From positions 1-8,253 of the forward strand of contig DASXQB010000422.1 of the NCBI GenBank assembly GCA_036493295.1: a DNA stretch of 8,253 nucleotides, in the 5' to 3' direction. The position numbers and the translations under genes were made by a program. The notes beneath the pieces were generated by a model. The model did not search any database. It was not told where the DNA came from and saw only the letters and a program-made list of their open reading frames with translations. Below, one piece after another: positions 1-5,736 of the stretch (the stretch's first letter is position 1; each line of letters begins with the position of its first letter). The DNA is from DATKEU01 sp036493295 (GTDB taxonomy: Bacteria > Myxococcota_A > Polyangia > Fen-1088).

Positions 1-537
1 GACGTCGAGAAACGTCTTGGTCGATTCGGCCTCACGCTTGCGCGAGACCGCGTCTTCATCGATCAGCCCATCGACGAACGCGGCCAGCACCTTCTGGGCT
101 TGCTCGCGCGAATCGCTTTCGAAGGACATGTGATACGTGTAGCCCTCGCGCGCCGTGAACTTGAGGTGCTTGCGCATCTCGTCCACCGCGTCGACATAGC
201 TGTGCTGGCTGACGATGCCGGGGTAAAGGCCGAACTGTTCGATGGTCTTCTGCAGCCGCTGGCGGGACATCATCATGTCCTGAATGCGCGTTGCCACCTG
301 GCGCGGCGAATCCGCCTCGGCGCCGCTGACCACCGCGCCTGCCCGCACGCCGCGGTCATACATGATGACCGTCTCCGATCGGTAGGCCCGCTTGGCGGCC
401 AGAATCGCCACCGCGGTCGCTCCCAGCCCCAGGACCAGCGCCAAGGCGCCCCAACGAGCCGCCCGAAACGCGCGCCGGATGAACACTGCAACCAGCTGCA
501 GGTGTTCTCTGGGACTGCGTTCCTGGTCTGCTTTCAT
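1..537 (-). CDS. Wzz-like chain-length determinant / polysaccharide co-polymerase, N-terminal part (runs off left edge)
   Basis: The frame is open from an ATG at 537 to base 1 (179 codons), so the C-terminus is missing. A short basic cytoplasmic N-terminus (IRRAFRAARW, about residues 20-29) precedes one hydrophobic helix at about 29-48. A periplasmic-type domain follows, starting with AYRSETVIMYDRG. The stretch YTYHMSFESDSREQAQKVL, then FVDGLIDEDAVSRKREAES and TKTFLDV, looks like the region leading into the coiled coil of Wzz/PCP proteins, where a DP/DS-rich strand precedes the long helices. Such inner-membrane proteins set polymer length or couple polymerisation to export. The gene lies 9 bp after the other Wzz-like gene. 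The in-frame TAG of that gene sits immediately upstream, so this ATG is the first possible one. It has no Shine-Dalgarno sequence, so translation may be coupled to the upstream gene or leaderless. Whether a BY-kinase domain is fused at the C-terminus cannot be seen. The family call is moderately secure and comes from architecture and sequence style. Confidence 0.75.
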   Translation of the reverse strand, partial: MKADQERSPREHLQLVAVFIRRAFRAARWGALALVLGLGATAVAILAAKRAYRSETVIMYDRGVRAGAVVSGAEADSPRQVATRIQDMMMSRQRLQKTIEQFGLYPGIVSQHSYVDAVDEMRKHLKFTAREGYTYHMSFESDSREQAQKVLAAFVDGLIDEDAVSRKREAESTKTFLDV

Positions 538-546
538 ACGATAAAA

Positions 547-1563
547 CTATACACTGGGTTGTTCGGCGTCGCCTGCAAGGCCCCTTCGGACGGCCCCTCC
601 CGGAACGATCCCCAACACCCTTATTCCGGCCCGCGCCACATCATCGCCGTTCTGAACATATGGATCGAAGGCCCCCACAAACAACAGGCACAGCGGAAAA
701 GAAACGGCGGCCGCCACCAGGACGGTCATCAGCACGGTGACCGATTTCGGGGCCGGCTCTGGCGGGTCCTGCCCGGGATCGACCTCTTCGAAGCGCAGGG
801 TCTGGCCCTCGGTGCCCTGACGAAGCTGATAATCCGCCGCCACGGATTCGGTCTGGGCGGCGCGCAAGCGGTCTTCGGCCGAGCGTAAGGCGTTCAGTTC
901 GGTGATGGGCGGCGCACCTTGCCCGGCGGCGGCGACGGCATCAGCGGCGATCTTGCGCGCCTCGTTGGCCTGGGCGACAGCGGCCTTCAGCGCCTGGCTG
1001 TCGCGGGCCGCCTGTGCTTTCAGCGCCGCCTGGCGCTGCTTGCCTTCGGTGTCGATGAGCAACTCGGCCAACCCGCGCGCCACCGGCAGCACCCGTTGCC
1101 GAACACCCGATCGATAAGCGATGCTGACCCGAGCGGCGTGCCGCATCCCCGCGCCGGAGATCAGATCGTTTTGCCAGATGGTCAGGCTGATGGCGTCGCG
1201 AAAGTCTTCCACGGCGAACGAAGGATCTCTATCGGCCCATCCAGGATTGAGGTTGAATCTTTTGATCACGCCCAAAAGGCGCGGACCCGAGAACACCACC
1301 TCCGCGATCAAATCGTGCAGCTGCTCGGTCGACATCTCGTTGTCCCGATCAGCGGCCTCGTCGACGATTCGCACCACCACCTCGGCGGAGAACTCCGGCG
1401 CCTTGGTGGCGGCGCGCAGGCCGGCCAACCCAGACAGGACCAGGGTGGCAAGGGCGACCACCAGCCATCTTTTTGACGCCCGCCTCGCCAGGCGGCCGAG
1501 CTCCCGGAAGCCTTCCGACGCCAGCGGCGGCTCAGTCTGAAGCCACGACGCTGTCACCGCCAC
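547..1563 (-). CDS. Wzz-like chain-length determinant / polysaccharide co-polymerase without kinase domain
   Basis: The protein has 338 residues and the two-helix layout of polysaccharide co-polymerases. TM1 is at about 33-50. A periplasmic region of about 220 residues includes an Ala/Gln/Lys-rich, probably coiled-coil stretch at about 163-245. A proline-rich segment (PGQDPPEPAP, 263-272) lies just before TM2 at about 275-298, which is the typical position in Wzz. After TM2 the sequence reads DPYVQNGDDVARAGIRVLGIVP, similar to the linker that joins PCP-2a proteins to a BY-kinase domain. The protein ends about 17 residues later with no Walker A motif or Tyr cluster, so any kinase must be separate. 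The start is GTG at 1563, chosen because AGGGGGAG lies 7 nt upstream. The gene is 13 bp downstream of the phosphatase gene and 9 bp before the second Wzz-like gene, so all three probably share a transcript. In this family the role is length control or export coupling of the polymer. Which polymer is made is unknown. Confidence 0.82.
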   Translation of the reverse strand: MAVTASWLQTEPPLASEGFRELGRLARRASKRWLVVALATLVLSGLAGLRAATKAPEFSAEVVVRIVDEAADRDNEMSTEQLHDLIAEVVFSGPRLLGVIKRFNLNPGWADRDPSFAVEDFRDAISLTIWQNDLISGAGMRHAARVSIAYRSGVRQRVLPVARGLAELLIDTEGKQRQAALKAQAARDSQALKAAVAQANEARKIAADAVAAAGQGAPPITELNALRSAEDRLRAAQTESVAADYQLRQGTEGQTLRFEEVDPGQDPPEPAPKSVTVLMTVLVAAAVSFPLCLLFVGAFDPYVQNGDDVARAGIRVLGIVPGGAVRRGLAGDAEQPSV

Positions 1564-1570
1564 GGACGCG

Positions 1571-1578
1571 CTCCCCCT
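1571..1578 (-). promoter_or_regulatory. Shine-Dalgarno site of the Wzz-like gene, overlapping the phosphatase stop codon
   Basis: On the minus strand the sequence is AGGGGGAG, 7 nt before the GTG at 1563. Its first two bases are part of the TAG stop (1577-1579) of the upstream phosphatase gene. This supports the GTG start and suggests translational coupling of phosphatase and co-polymerase. Confidence 0.7.
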
Positions 1579-2851
1579 ATTCGGTCAGTTCCATTCCCAG
1601 GAGGGCGACGTCGTCGGGCGGACCGCCCACCGCGGAACCGACCGCGTCCAGAATGTTACGGCGGATTTCGCCGATGTCGTGCGGCGCGTTGGCGATGAGA
1701 TCGGTCAAGCGGCAGGTGCCCATGGTCGAGCAAGGCTCGCGCTGGCCGTCGATGGTTTCGAACACGCCGTCGGTGACCAGAATCAGGATGTCACGCGGCT
1801 GCAAGGCGAACTCTTGCTGCGAATAAACGTGCCGCGGCACCATCCCCAGCGGTGGTCCCGACGGATACGACAGCCGAATCACCGAACCATTGGCCCGGCG
1901 GAGCATCGGCACCACGTGGCCGGCGTTGGCCACCACGCAGCGGCGCGCCTTGGCGTCCAAAGAAACGCACACCACGGTGACGAACCGATCATCCCGCGTC
2001 CGTTCCTGCAGCGAGGCGTTCACCCGGGTCAGCATGTCGGCGGGCGAGACCTTCTGCGAGGCCAGCTGGCGTAGCTCGGAGCTGACCCGCGACATCATCA
2101 ATGCGGCGGCCACGCCCTTGCCCGAGACGTCGCCGATCATGCCCAGCAAGCGTCCGTCCTGCAGGTCCAGAAGATCGTAAAAATCCCCGCCAACGGCATA
2201 CGCCGGGCTGTACTCGGAGACCACGCGCACGGTGCCGAAGTTCGACGCCAAGGTCGGCAGCAGCGTGCGCTGAATCTCGCGCGCCGACGCCATGTCGTTC
2301 TGCAACCAGCCGGCGGCGGCGGTCAAGGCGTTCATGTTGATGCGCGGGAGCACGGACACCACGCGCTCGCCCACCGCGCCCAGCAACTGCAGGTCCGAGC
2401 GCGTGAAATCAGGAGCGGTCACCGCTCGCTGCACCACGATCAACGCCATCGCCGATCCGTCCAGCACCACTGGCACCGACAGGGTCGAGGCTCGGGTCGG
2501 CGTCGTCTCGCTGCGAAACAACCGCGGCCCGTCGATCAAGCGCCCGGGCGAGCCGCCCAGGCCACTACGGGCGAGGCCCGCCAGCAGCTTCAGCGAAGCG
2601 GTTCCGCTGCGGGAGTTCCCGACCGGCGTCAGCTCGCCCGACAAAGGCTGAAGAACAAAAAGCTCGACGGTGGCGACATGCTGGAACAATCCGCGCAGCT
2701 CAGCGCCGAGATAGGCCAGCAGCTCGTGGTCACTCTTGAGGTCCGTCAACCCCTTGGAAAAGCCAAGCAAAAAGACGTCATCACGCCAGTCGCGCGGGAG
2801 TTCGACGACTCCCCCTGACGCATCTCCCAGCATGACCCCGGCTTGTGACAT
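1577..2851 (-). CDS. GAF-domain PP2C/SpoIIE-type serine phosphatase (RsbU-like)
   Basis: The protein has 424 residues. The N-terminal part (about 25-172) has the pattern of a GAF sensor domain, ending with VPVVLDGSAMALIVVQ and a helix GAVGERVVSVLPRI. The linker helix AREIQRTLLP (190-199) is typical of RsbU-type enzymes. The PP2C domain follows with its metal-binding motifs intact: VGGDFYD (220-226), GDVSGKG (240-246), DDRFVTVV (287-294), NAGH (309-312), TDGVFE (360-365) and PPDDVALL (411-418). Enzymes of this class dephosphorylate a phospho-serine STAS antagonist, which re-enables binding of the partner-switch kinase. The STAS and kinase genes lie directly upstream on the same strand, so the substrate is very likely the STAS protein at 3031-3336. 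No membrane segment is seen, so it is expected to be cytoplasmic. The ATG at 2851 has GGGAG 9 nt upstream. The GAF ligand is unknown. Confidence 0.93.
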   Translation of the reverse strand: MSQAGVMLGDASGGVVELPRDWRDDVFLLGFSKGLTDLKSDHELLAYLGAELRGLFQHVATVELFVLQPLSGELTPVGNSRSGTASLKLLAGLARSGLGGSPGRLIDGPRLFRSETTPTRASTLSVPVVLDGSAMALIVVQRAVTAPDFTRSDLQLLGAVGERVVSVLPRINMNALTAAAGWLQNDMASAREIQRTLLPTLASNFGTVRVVSEYSPAYAVGGDFYDLLDLQDGRLLGMIGDVSGKGVAAALMMSRVSSELRQLASQKVSPADMLTRVNASLQERTRDDRFVTVVCVSLDAKARRCVVANAGHVVPMLRRANGSVIRLSYPSGPPLGMVPRHVYSQQEFALQPRDILILVTDGVFETIDGQREPCSTMGTCRLTDLIANAPHDIGEIRRNILDAVGSAVGGPPDDVALLGMELTE

Positions 2852-2925
2852 CGTTAGTGGCTCCCGCTACTGGCCCCGCCGTCCAACGCACGCAAAGGTA
2901 CACCTCTGTGTGTGTTCCAGGCAAC

Positions 2926-2941
2926 AGGTGATCGGTCACCT
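2926..2941. repeat. Inverted repeat, 6-bp arms (operator-like)
   Basis: The sequence is AGGTGA, then TCGG, then TCACCT: perfect 6-bp arms around a 4-base centre. It lies 29 bp centre-to-centre from the larger dyad at 2953-2972. No U-rich tract follows on either strand, so it does not look like an intrinsic terminator. Binding by a regulator is inference. Confidence 0.5.
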
Positions 2942-2952
2942 TTCTGCGACAG

Positions 2953-2972
2953 TTGTGTTCGATAGAACACAA
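2953..2972. repeat. Perfect 8-bp-arm inverted repeat (operator-like or RNA hairpin)
   Basis: The sequence is TTGTGTTC, GATA, GAACACAA: perfect 8-bp arms with a 4-base centre, about 100 bp upstream of the phosphatase ATG. An AT-rich perfect dyad of this length stands out in GC-rich DNA and is typical in size for a dimeric repressor site. As RNA it would form a stem with a four-base loop, but no U-run follows on the minus strand. The cognate factor is unknown. Confidence 0.55.
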
Positions 2973-3030
2973 TCTGCAAGACAAAGTTGCCGTGATTTTT
3001 GGACTTCTTAGAAACCATCGCCGCCCCCCC

Positions 3031-3336
3031 TCAGCGCGCGCCCGCCAGAACCCCGTCCAGCCGAAGCAACCGAAAGATCGCCAACGGCTGGTCACGCAAC
3101 CCGGTCACCGAGACGTGCCCCCCCGTGGCCCGCACCCGCTTGTAAAGAGACACCAGCGCCCCCACGCCGGAGCTGTCGATGACCCGCAAAGTCGACAGAT
3201 CGACGACCACGCGTGCCGGCTTGGATTCGACCAGCCGTTCGATCGGGGCGCGCAGTTCGGGGACCGTCACGGCATCCAGCTCGCCCTCGATCTTGAGGAC
3301 GACCGGATCAGCGTCGGTGGTGATCGAGAACGTCAT
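3031..3336 (-). CDS. STAS-domain anti-sigma-factor antagonist (RsbV/SpoIIAA-like)
   Basis: The protein has 101 residues, the usual size for a stand-alone STAS antagonist. The first strands are FSITTDADPVVLKIEGELDA. The central strand and helix start is VVVDLSTLRVIDSSGVGAL (residues 43-61). The conserved D54-S55-S56-G57 carries the phospho-acceptor; by comparison with SpoIIAA the second serine, S56, is the expected site. In known partner switches the unphosphorylated form binds the kinase and releases its target, and the RsbU-type phosphatase restores that form. The ATG overlaps the TGA of the kinase gene (ATGA at 3336-3333) and has GGAGAG 5 nt upstream, so the two proteins are likely made in fixed proportion. 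The protein is soluble, with no signal peptide or membrane segment. Confidence 0.93.
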   Translation of the reverse strand: MTFSITTDADPVVLKIEGELDAVTVPELRAPIERLVESKPARVVVDLSTLRVIDSSGVGALVSLYKRVRATGGHVSVTGLRDQPLAIFRLLRLDGVLAGAR

Positions 3337-3800
3337 CGAGTCTCTCCGGCTGCCGCTACTCTAGCGTCAGACTGGCGCGGTGCGTAGAGAGATTTGTTTA
3401 GGATGAGCACGTTCGGCTGTCCCGGTTCGTAAAGTACGGAGTCCATGAAAGACCTAATGATGAAAATTCCTAACCCCGACTCCGGCAACTTCGCCAGGTC
3501 GGGAATGGGCACTTGGGTGAGATCAAAACTGGCGCCGAAATCTACCATCCGCACCGTCATCATCGATTGTCCCAGCTCGATTTCGATCCGGACCGTGCCC
3601 AGATCTCGATCGCGGTAGCCATGGATGACGATGTTGTTGAACGCCTCGCTGACGGCGGAGACGAAGTGCATGCGGAACTCGCTCCAACTTTTTTCGTCAG
3701 CTTTGGCGCCTCCCGACGCCAGCAGCTTGCAAGCGGCCGAGATGGTCCGCAAGGCCACATCTCGATGCGACAGCGTGCCAGGGATCTCGAGACGTATCAC
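3333..3800 (-). CDS. RsbW-like anti-sigma-factor serine/threonine kinase (HATPase_c_2)
   Basis: From the GTG at 3800 the protein has 155 residues, a normal size for RsbW/SpoIIAB-type kinases. The GHKL ATP-binding motifs are intact. The N-box SEAFNNIVIHGY has E52 as likely catalytic base and N56 as Mg ligand. The G1-type motif is VDFGASFD (D87, G89). The G2-type motif is ESGLGIFIIRSFMD (G109, G111). The family phosphorylates its STAS antagonist and binds a sigma factor or other target; the STAS gene overlaps its stop codon. I chose the GTG at 3800 because GGAG lies 5 nt upstream. A GTG nine codons earlier, at 3827, is in frame but has no Shine-Dalgarno site within 13 nt, and a TAAAAT box lies between the two starts. 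No sigma-factor gene is next to it, so the protein it sequesters is not identifiable here. Confidence 0.9.
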   Translation of the reverse strand: MIRLEIPGTLSHRDVALRTISAACKLLASGGAKADEKSWSEFRMHFVSAVSEAFNNIVIHGYRDRDLGTVRIEIELGQSMMTVRMVDFGASFDLTQVPIPDLAKLPESGLGIFIIRSFMDSVLYEPGQPNVLILNKSLYAPRQSDARVAAAGETR

Positions 3801-3802
3801 GG

Positions 3803-3809
3803 CCTCTCC
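3803..3809 (-). promoter_or_regulatory. Shine-Dalgarno site deciding the kinase start
   Basis: On the minus strand the sequence is GGAGAGG, with GGAG 5 nt before the GTG at 3800. The alternative GTG at 3827 has no comparable site, which favours the shorter kinase. Confidence 0.55.
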
Positions 3810-3817
3810 ACGTTGGC

Positions 3818-3823
3818 ATTTTA
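3818..3823 (-). promoter_or_regulatory. Candidate extended -10 box for the kinase operon
   Basis: On the minus strand the sequence reads TGG-TAAAAT, matching the extended -10 form TGn-TAnnnT. No TTGACA-like -35 is seen at 16-18 bp. A start about 7 nt downstream, near 3811, would give a leader of about 10 nt containing the Shine-Dalgarno site of the 3800 start. A second minus-strand box, TATAAC at 3862-3867, is an alternative. Confidence 0.35.
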
Positions 3824-3863
3824 CCACGATAACGCCGACGACCTGCGGAAATTCCCGAACCGT

Positions 3864-3869
3864 TATAGT
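3864..3869 (+). promoter_or_regulatory. Candidate -10 box for the sugar transferase gene, flanked by ACCGT direct repeats
   Basis: TATAGT lies 11 nt before the GTG start at 3881, so transcription would begin within a few bases of the start codon. No good -35 is seen. The box is flanked by direct copies of ACCGT at 3859-3863 and 3870-3874, spaced 11 bp (about one helical turn), which could be an activator or repressor site. It also overlaps a minus-strand TATAAC, so the two directions could exclude each other. Confidence 0.4.
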
Positions 3870-3880
3870 ACCGTGGCGCC

Positions 3881-4621
3881 GTGAGTCCCGCCGTCGCCCG
3901 CGCCAAGAGAGCCCTGGACATCCTGGGGGGCTCGATCGCGTTCGTTCTGACCCTGCCGATCTATCCGTTCGTCGCCTGCGCCATCCGGATGGATTCGCCG
4001 GGGCCGATCTTCATCAAGCAGCGGCGCGCCGGAATGCTGCTGGATTCGGAGATCACCGACGGTGACGCCCGCCGGCCGAAGCATCGCTTCGCCGAGTTCA
4101 ACATGTACAAGTTTCGCACGATGGTGGTGAACGCCGAGGCCATGACCGGCCCGGTGATGGCCAGCAAGAACGACCCCCGGATCACCCGCATCGGGAAATT
4201 CCTGCGCAAGACCCGCATCGACGAGATCCCGCAATTCTGGAACGTCGTGCGCGGCGACATGAGCCTGGTCGGCCCGCGCCCCGAGCGTCCCGAGCTGCTG
4301 CAACAGATCGCCATGGCCATCCCCTACTTCGAAGAGCGCATGCGCAATCTCAAGCCCGGCATCACGGGCCTGGCGCAGGTGTCGCTGGGATACACCGGCG
4401 CCATCCCGGCCGACAGCGAGCTGGCCGCCTTTCGCGACGTGCTGTCCAATCCCTTCGACGTGGAAGGCGCGGACGACGCCCTGGCGGACGACCTGCGCGT
4501 GAAGTTGCTTTACGACCTGGCGTACAGCGTGGCCACCGAACACCTGCGCTCGTTCGTGCCGCTCGAGCTGTCGATCTTGCTGAAGACGCCCATCGTGATG
4601 ATCAAGCGTTCGGGAACGTAA
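3881..4621 (+). CDS. Initiating sugar-phosphate transferase (bacterial sugar transferase family, small monotopic PHPT)
   Basis: The protein has 246 residues. It transfers a sugar 1-phosphate from a nucleotide sugar to polyprenyl phosphate on the cytoplasmic face of the inner membrane, the first step of exopolysaccharide or O-antigen unit synthesis. The N-terminus KRALDILGG is followed by one hydrophobic helix (about 16-36) ending in MDSPGPIFIKQRRAG, the usual single membrane element of PglC-like enzymes. The core is MYKFRTM (75-81), then DPRITRIGKFLRKTRIDEIPQ (98-118) with the catalytic D114-E115 pair, MSLVGPRPERPE (127-138) and KPGITGLAQV (158-167). Between RRAG and MYKFRTM about 20 hydrophilic residues (LLDSEITDGDARRPKHRF) are longer than in many relatives, and the region after GLAQV also carries extra residues. 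No large N-terminal membrane domain is present, unlike WbaP or WcaJ. The start is GTG at 3881, since an in-frame TAG lies at 3866. It has no Shine-Dalgarno site. Sugar specificity cannot be read from the sequence. Confidence 0.93.
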   Translation: MSPAVARAKRALDILGGSIAFVLTLPIYPFVACAIRMDSPGPIFIKQRRAGMLLDSEITDGDARRPKHRFAEFNMYKFRTMVVNAEAMTGPVMASKNDPRITRIGKFLRKTRIDEIPQFWNVVRGDMSLVGPRPERPELLQQIAMAIPYFEERMRNLKPGITGLAQVSLGYTGAIPADSELAAFRDVLSNPFDVEGADDALADDLRVKLLYDLAYSVATEHLRSFVPLELSILLKTPIVMIKRSGT

Positions 4622-4629
4622 CCGCCGCG

Positions 4630-5736
4630 ATGATCATCGCTCACGTCGTCTCGTCGCTGGCCATCGGCGGGCAAGAGAAGATGATTCTGGATCTGGCGGC
4701 CGGGCAATCGGCGCTGGGCCATCAGGTGATGGTGGTGTCGCTGGCGCCGGGCGACGATCCGGGTCCGCTGGGGCCGGCGTTCGAAGAAAAAGGCGTCGCT
4801 GTTCGGCACGCGGCGAAGAAGTCGGGCGTCGACGTCGGGCTGGGCGTGCGCCTGGCGGCGCTTTTTCGACGGCAGCGTTGCGACGTCGTGCACGCGCACA
4901 ATCGGATGGCCCTGCTTTATGCGGCGGCGCCGGGAAAGCTGGCGGGGGCGACGACGGTGTACACGCGGCACGGACCGGGCGTGGGCTCGGGCGCGCAGCG
5001 CTGGTTCCGGCGGGTGGCGGCTCGTTTTCTCGACGCGTACGTGGCGGTGTCGCCCGAGATGCTGGCGCTGTCGCGGCAGCAAGGTGACTGCGACGAGAAA
5101 AAACTATCGGCCATCAACAATGGCGTCGACCTGCGTCGCTTTCATCCCGACGCCGACGCGCGGTCGCGCGCTCGGGCGGCGCTGGGAATCCCGCAGACGG
5201 CGTGGGTGATCGGCACCGTTGGGCGGCTGGCGCCGGAGAAAGCCTACGACCGGCTGATCGCCGCGGCGGCGCCATTGCTGGGCGACGAAGCGCGGCTGGT
5301 GATCGTCGGCGACGGCGCCGAGGCGGCCCGTTTGCGCGCGGCCATCGTCGAGGCGCGGGTCGAACCGTTCGTGCACCTCACCGGCAAGCGTGACGACGTG
5401 GCCCACCTTCTGTGTGCCTTCGACGTGTTCGCGCTGTCGTCGAAGATGGAAGGCCTGCCGCTGGTGATCTTGGAAGCGATGGCCACCGAGCTGCCGATCG
5501 TATCGACCGCTGTCGGTGGAATCCCCGGCGCGGTCGCCGACGGCGAGACCGGATTGTTGTCGCCGCCCGGCGACGCCCCTGCTCTGCGCGAACGTCTGCT
5601 CGCGCTGGCCGACGATCGCCCGCGCGCCCGTCGCCTGGGCCAGCGCGGGCGGCAGATCGCCCTCGACCGTTATTCTGGCGAGCGCATGGTCAACGACTAT
5701 CTGGCGCTTTACCGTCGCTTCGAGCGCGCGAAATGA
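4630..5736 (+). CDS. Glycosyltransferase family 4 (GT-B fold)
   Basis: The protein has 368 residues, a usual size for GT4. The N-terminal acceptor domain begins IAHVVSSLAIGGQEKMILDLA with the glycine-rich turn, followed by DVVHAHNRMA (85-94) and YTRHGPG (111-117). The linker motif is INNGVDLRRFHP (162-173). The C-terminal donor domain has IGTVGRLAPEKAYDRLI (194-210), LVIVGDG (223-229) and the EX7E motif with E274 and E282 (EGLPLVILEAMA). Retaining enzymes of this type add one sugar from a nucleotide-activated donor to the lipid-linked unit in the cytoplasm. No membrane segment is seen. The ATG at 4630 is 8 bp after the sugar transferase stop and the protein start matches the family, but no clear Shine-Dalgarno site is present. 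The gene overlaps the next one by ATGA, so the trio is a probable operon. Donor and acceptor are unknown. Confidence 0.93.
   Translation: MIIAHVVSSLAIGGQEKMILDLAAGQSALGHQVMVVSLAPGDDPGPLGPAFEEKGVAVRHAAKKSGVDVGLGVRLAALFRRQRCDVVHAHNRMALLYAAAPGKLAGATTVYTRHGPGVGSGAQRWFRRVAARFLDAYVAVSPEMLALSRQQGDCDEKKLSAINNGVDLRRFHPDADARSRARAALGIPQTAWVIGTVGRLAPEKAYDRLIAAAAPLLGDEARLVIVGDGAEAARLRAAIVEARVEPFVHLTGKRDDVAHLLCAFDVFALSSKMEGLPLVILEAMATELPIVSTAVGGIPGAVADGETGLLSPPGDAPALRERLLALADDRPRARRLGQRGRQIALDRYSGERMVNDYLALYRRFERAK

Larger units (their letters stand above)
2852..3030 (-). promoter_or_regulatory. 179-bp spacer inside the regulator operon with dyad-symmetric sites
   Basis: This is the only sizeable gap in the minus-strand gene set, between the STAS gene stop and the phosphatase start. 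It is more AT-rich than its surroundings (for example 2991-3015) and holds two inverted repeats, annotated separately. It also has an extra copy of TGTGTTC at 2911-2917, 43 bp from the copy at 2954-2960 inside the larger dyad. I see no convincing sigma-70 -35/-10 pair for the phosphatase gene and no coding frame of its own. A regulated internal promoter or an RNA element that sets phosphatase dose relative to kinase and antagonist is an inference. Confidence 0.45.

Noticed and set aside
100..888. Long plus-strand frame of 262 codons.
   Set aside because: It runs antisense to the two Wzz-like genes, across their junction, has the His/Arg/Gln-rich composition of a high-GC shadow frame and no recognisable motif.
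2927..2940. CRP-like site GGTGA-N4-TCACC.
   Set aside because: CRP sites need six bases between TGTGA and TCACA; here there are four, and the outer bases differ.
2957..2968. LexA-type box GTTC-N4-GAAC within the larger dyad.
   Set aside because: Known boxes of the Bacillus/Mycobacterium type are GAAC-N4-GTTC, the opposite order, and no SOS-type gene is nearby.
2953..2972. Intrinsic terminator between the STAS and phosphatase genes.
   Set aside because: The stem is AT-rich and no U-rich run follows it on the minus strand.
2975..2992. Sigma-54-like promoter on the minus strand (GGC...TTGCA).
   Set aside because: The GG and GC elements are 12 bp apart instead of the required 10.
3024..3030. 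Run of seven C just after the STAS stop codon, as a possible slippage or phase-variation tract.
   Set aside because: It lies outside the coding frames and is short for GC-rich DNA; nothing shows that length changes would alter a product.
5412..5732. Upstream extension of the GT2 reading frame to an ATG at 5412 (484 residues in all).
   Set aside because: The extension lies inside the GT4 gene in another frame, is Arg/Pro/Ala-rich low-complexity sequence, and the ATG at 5733 gives the ATGA overlap and a normal membrane N-terminus.
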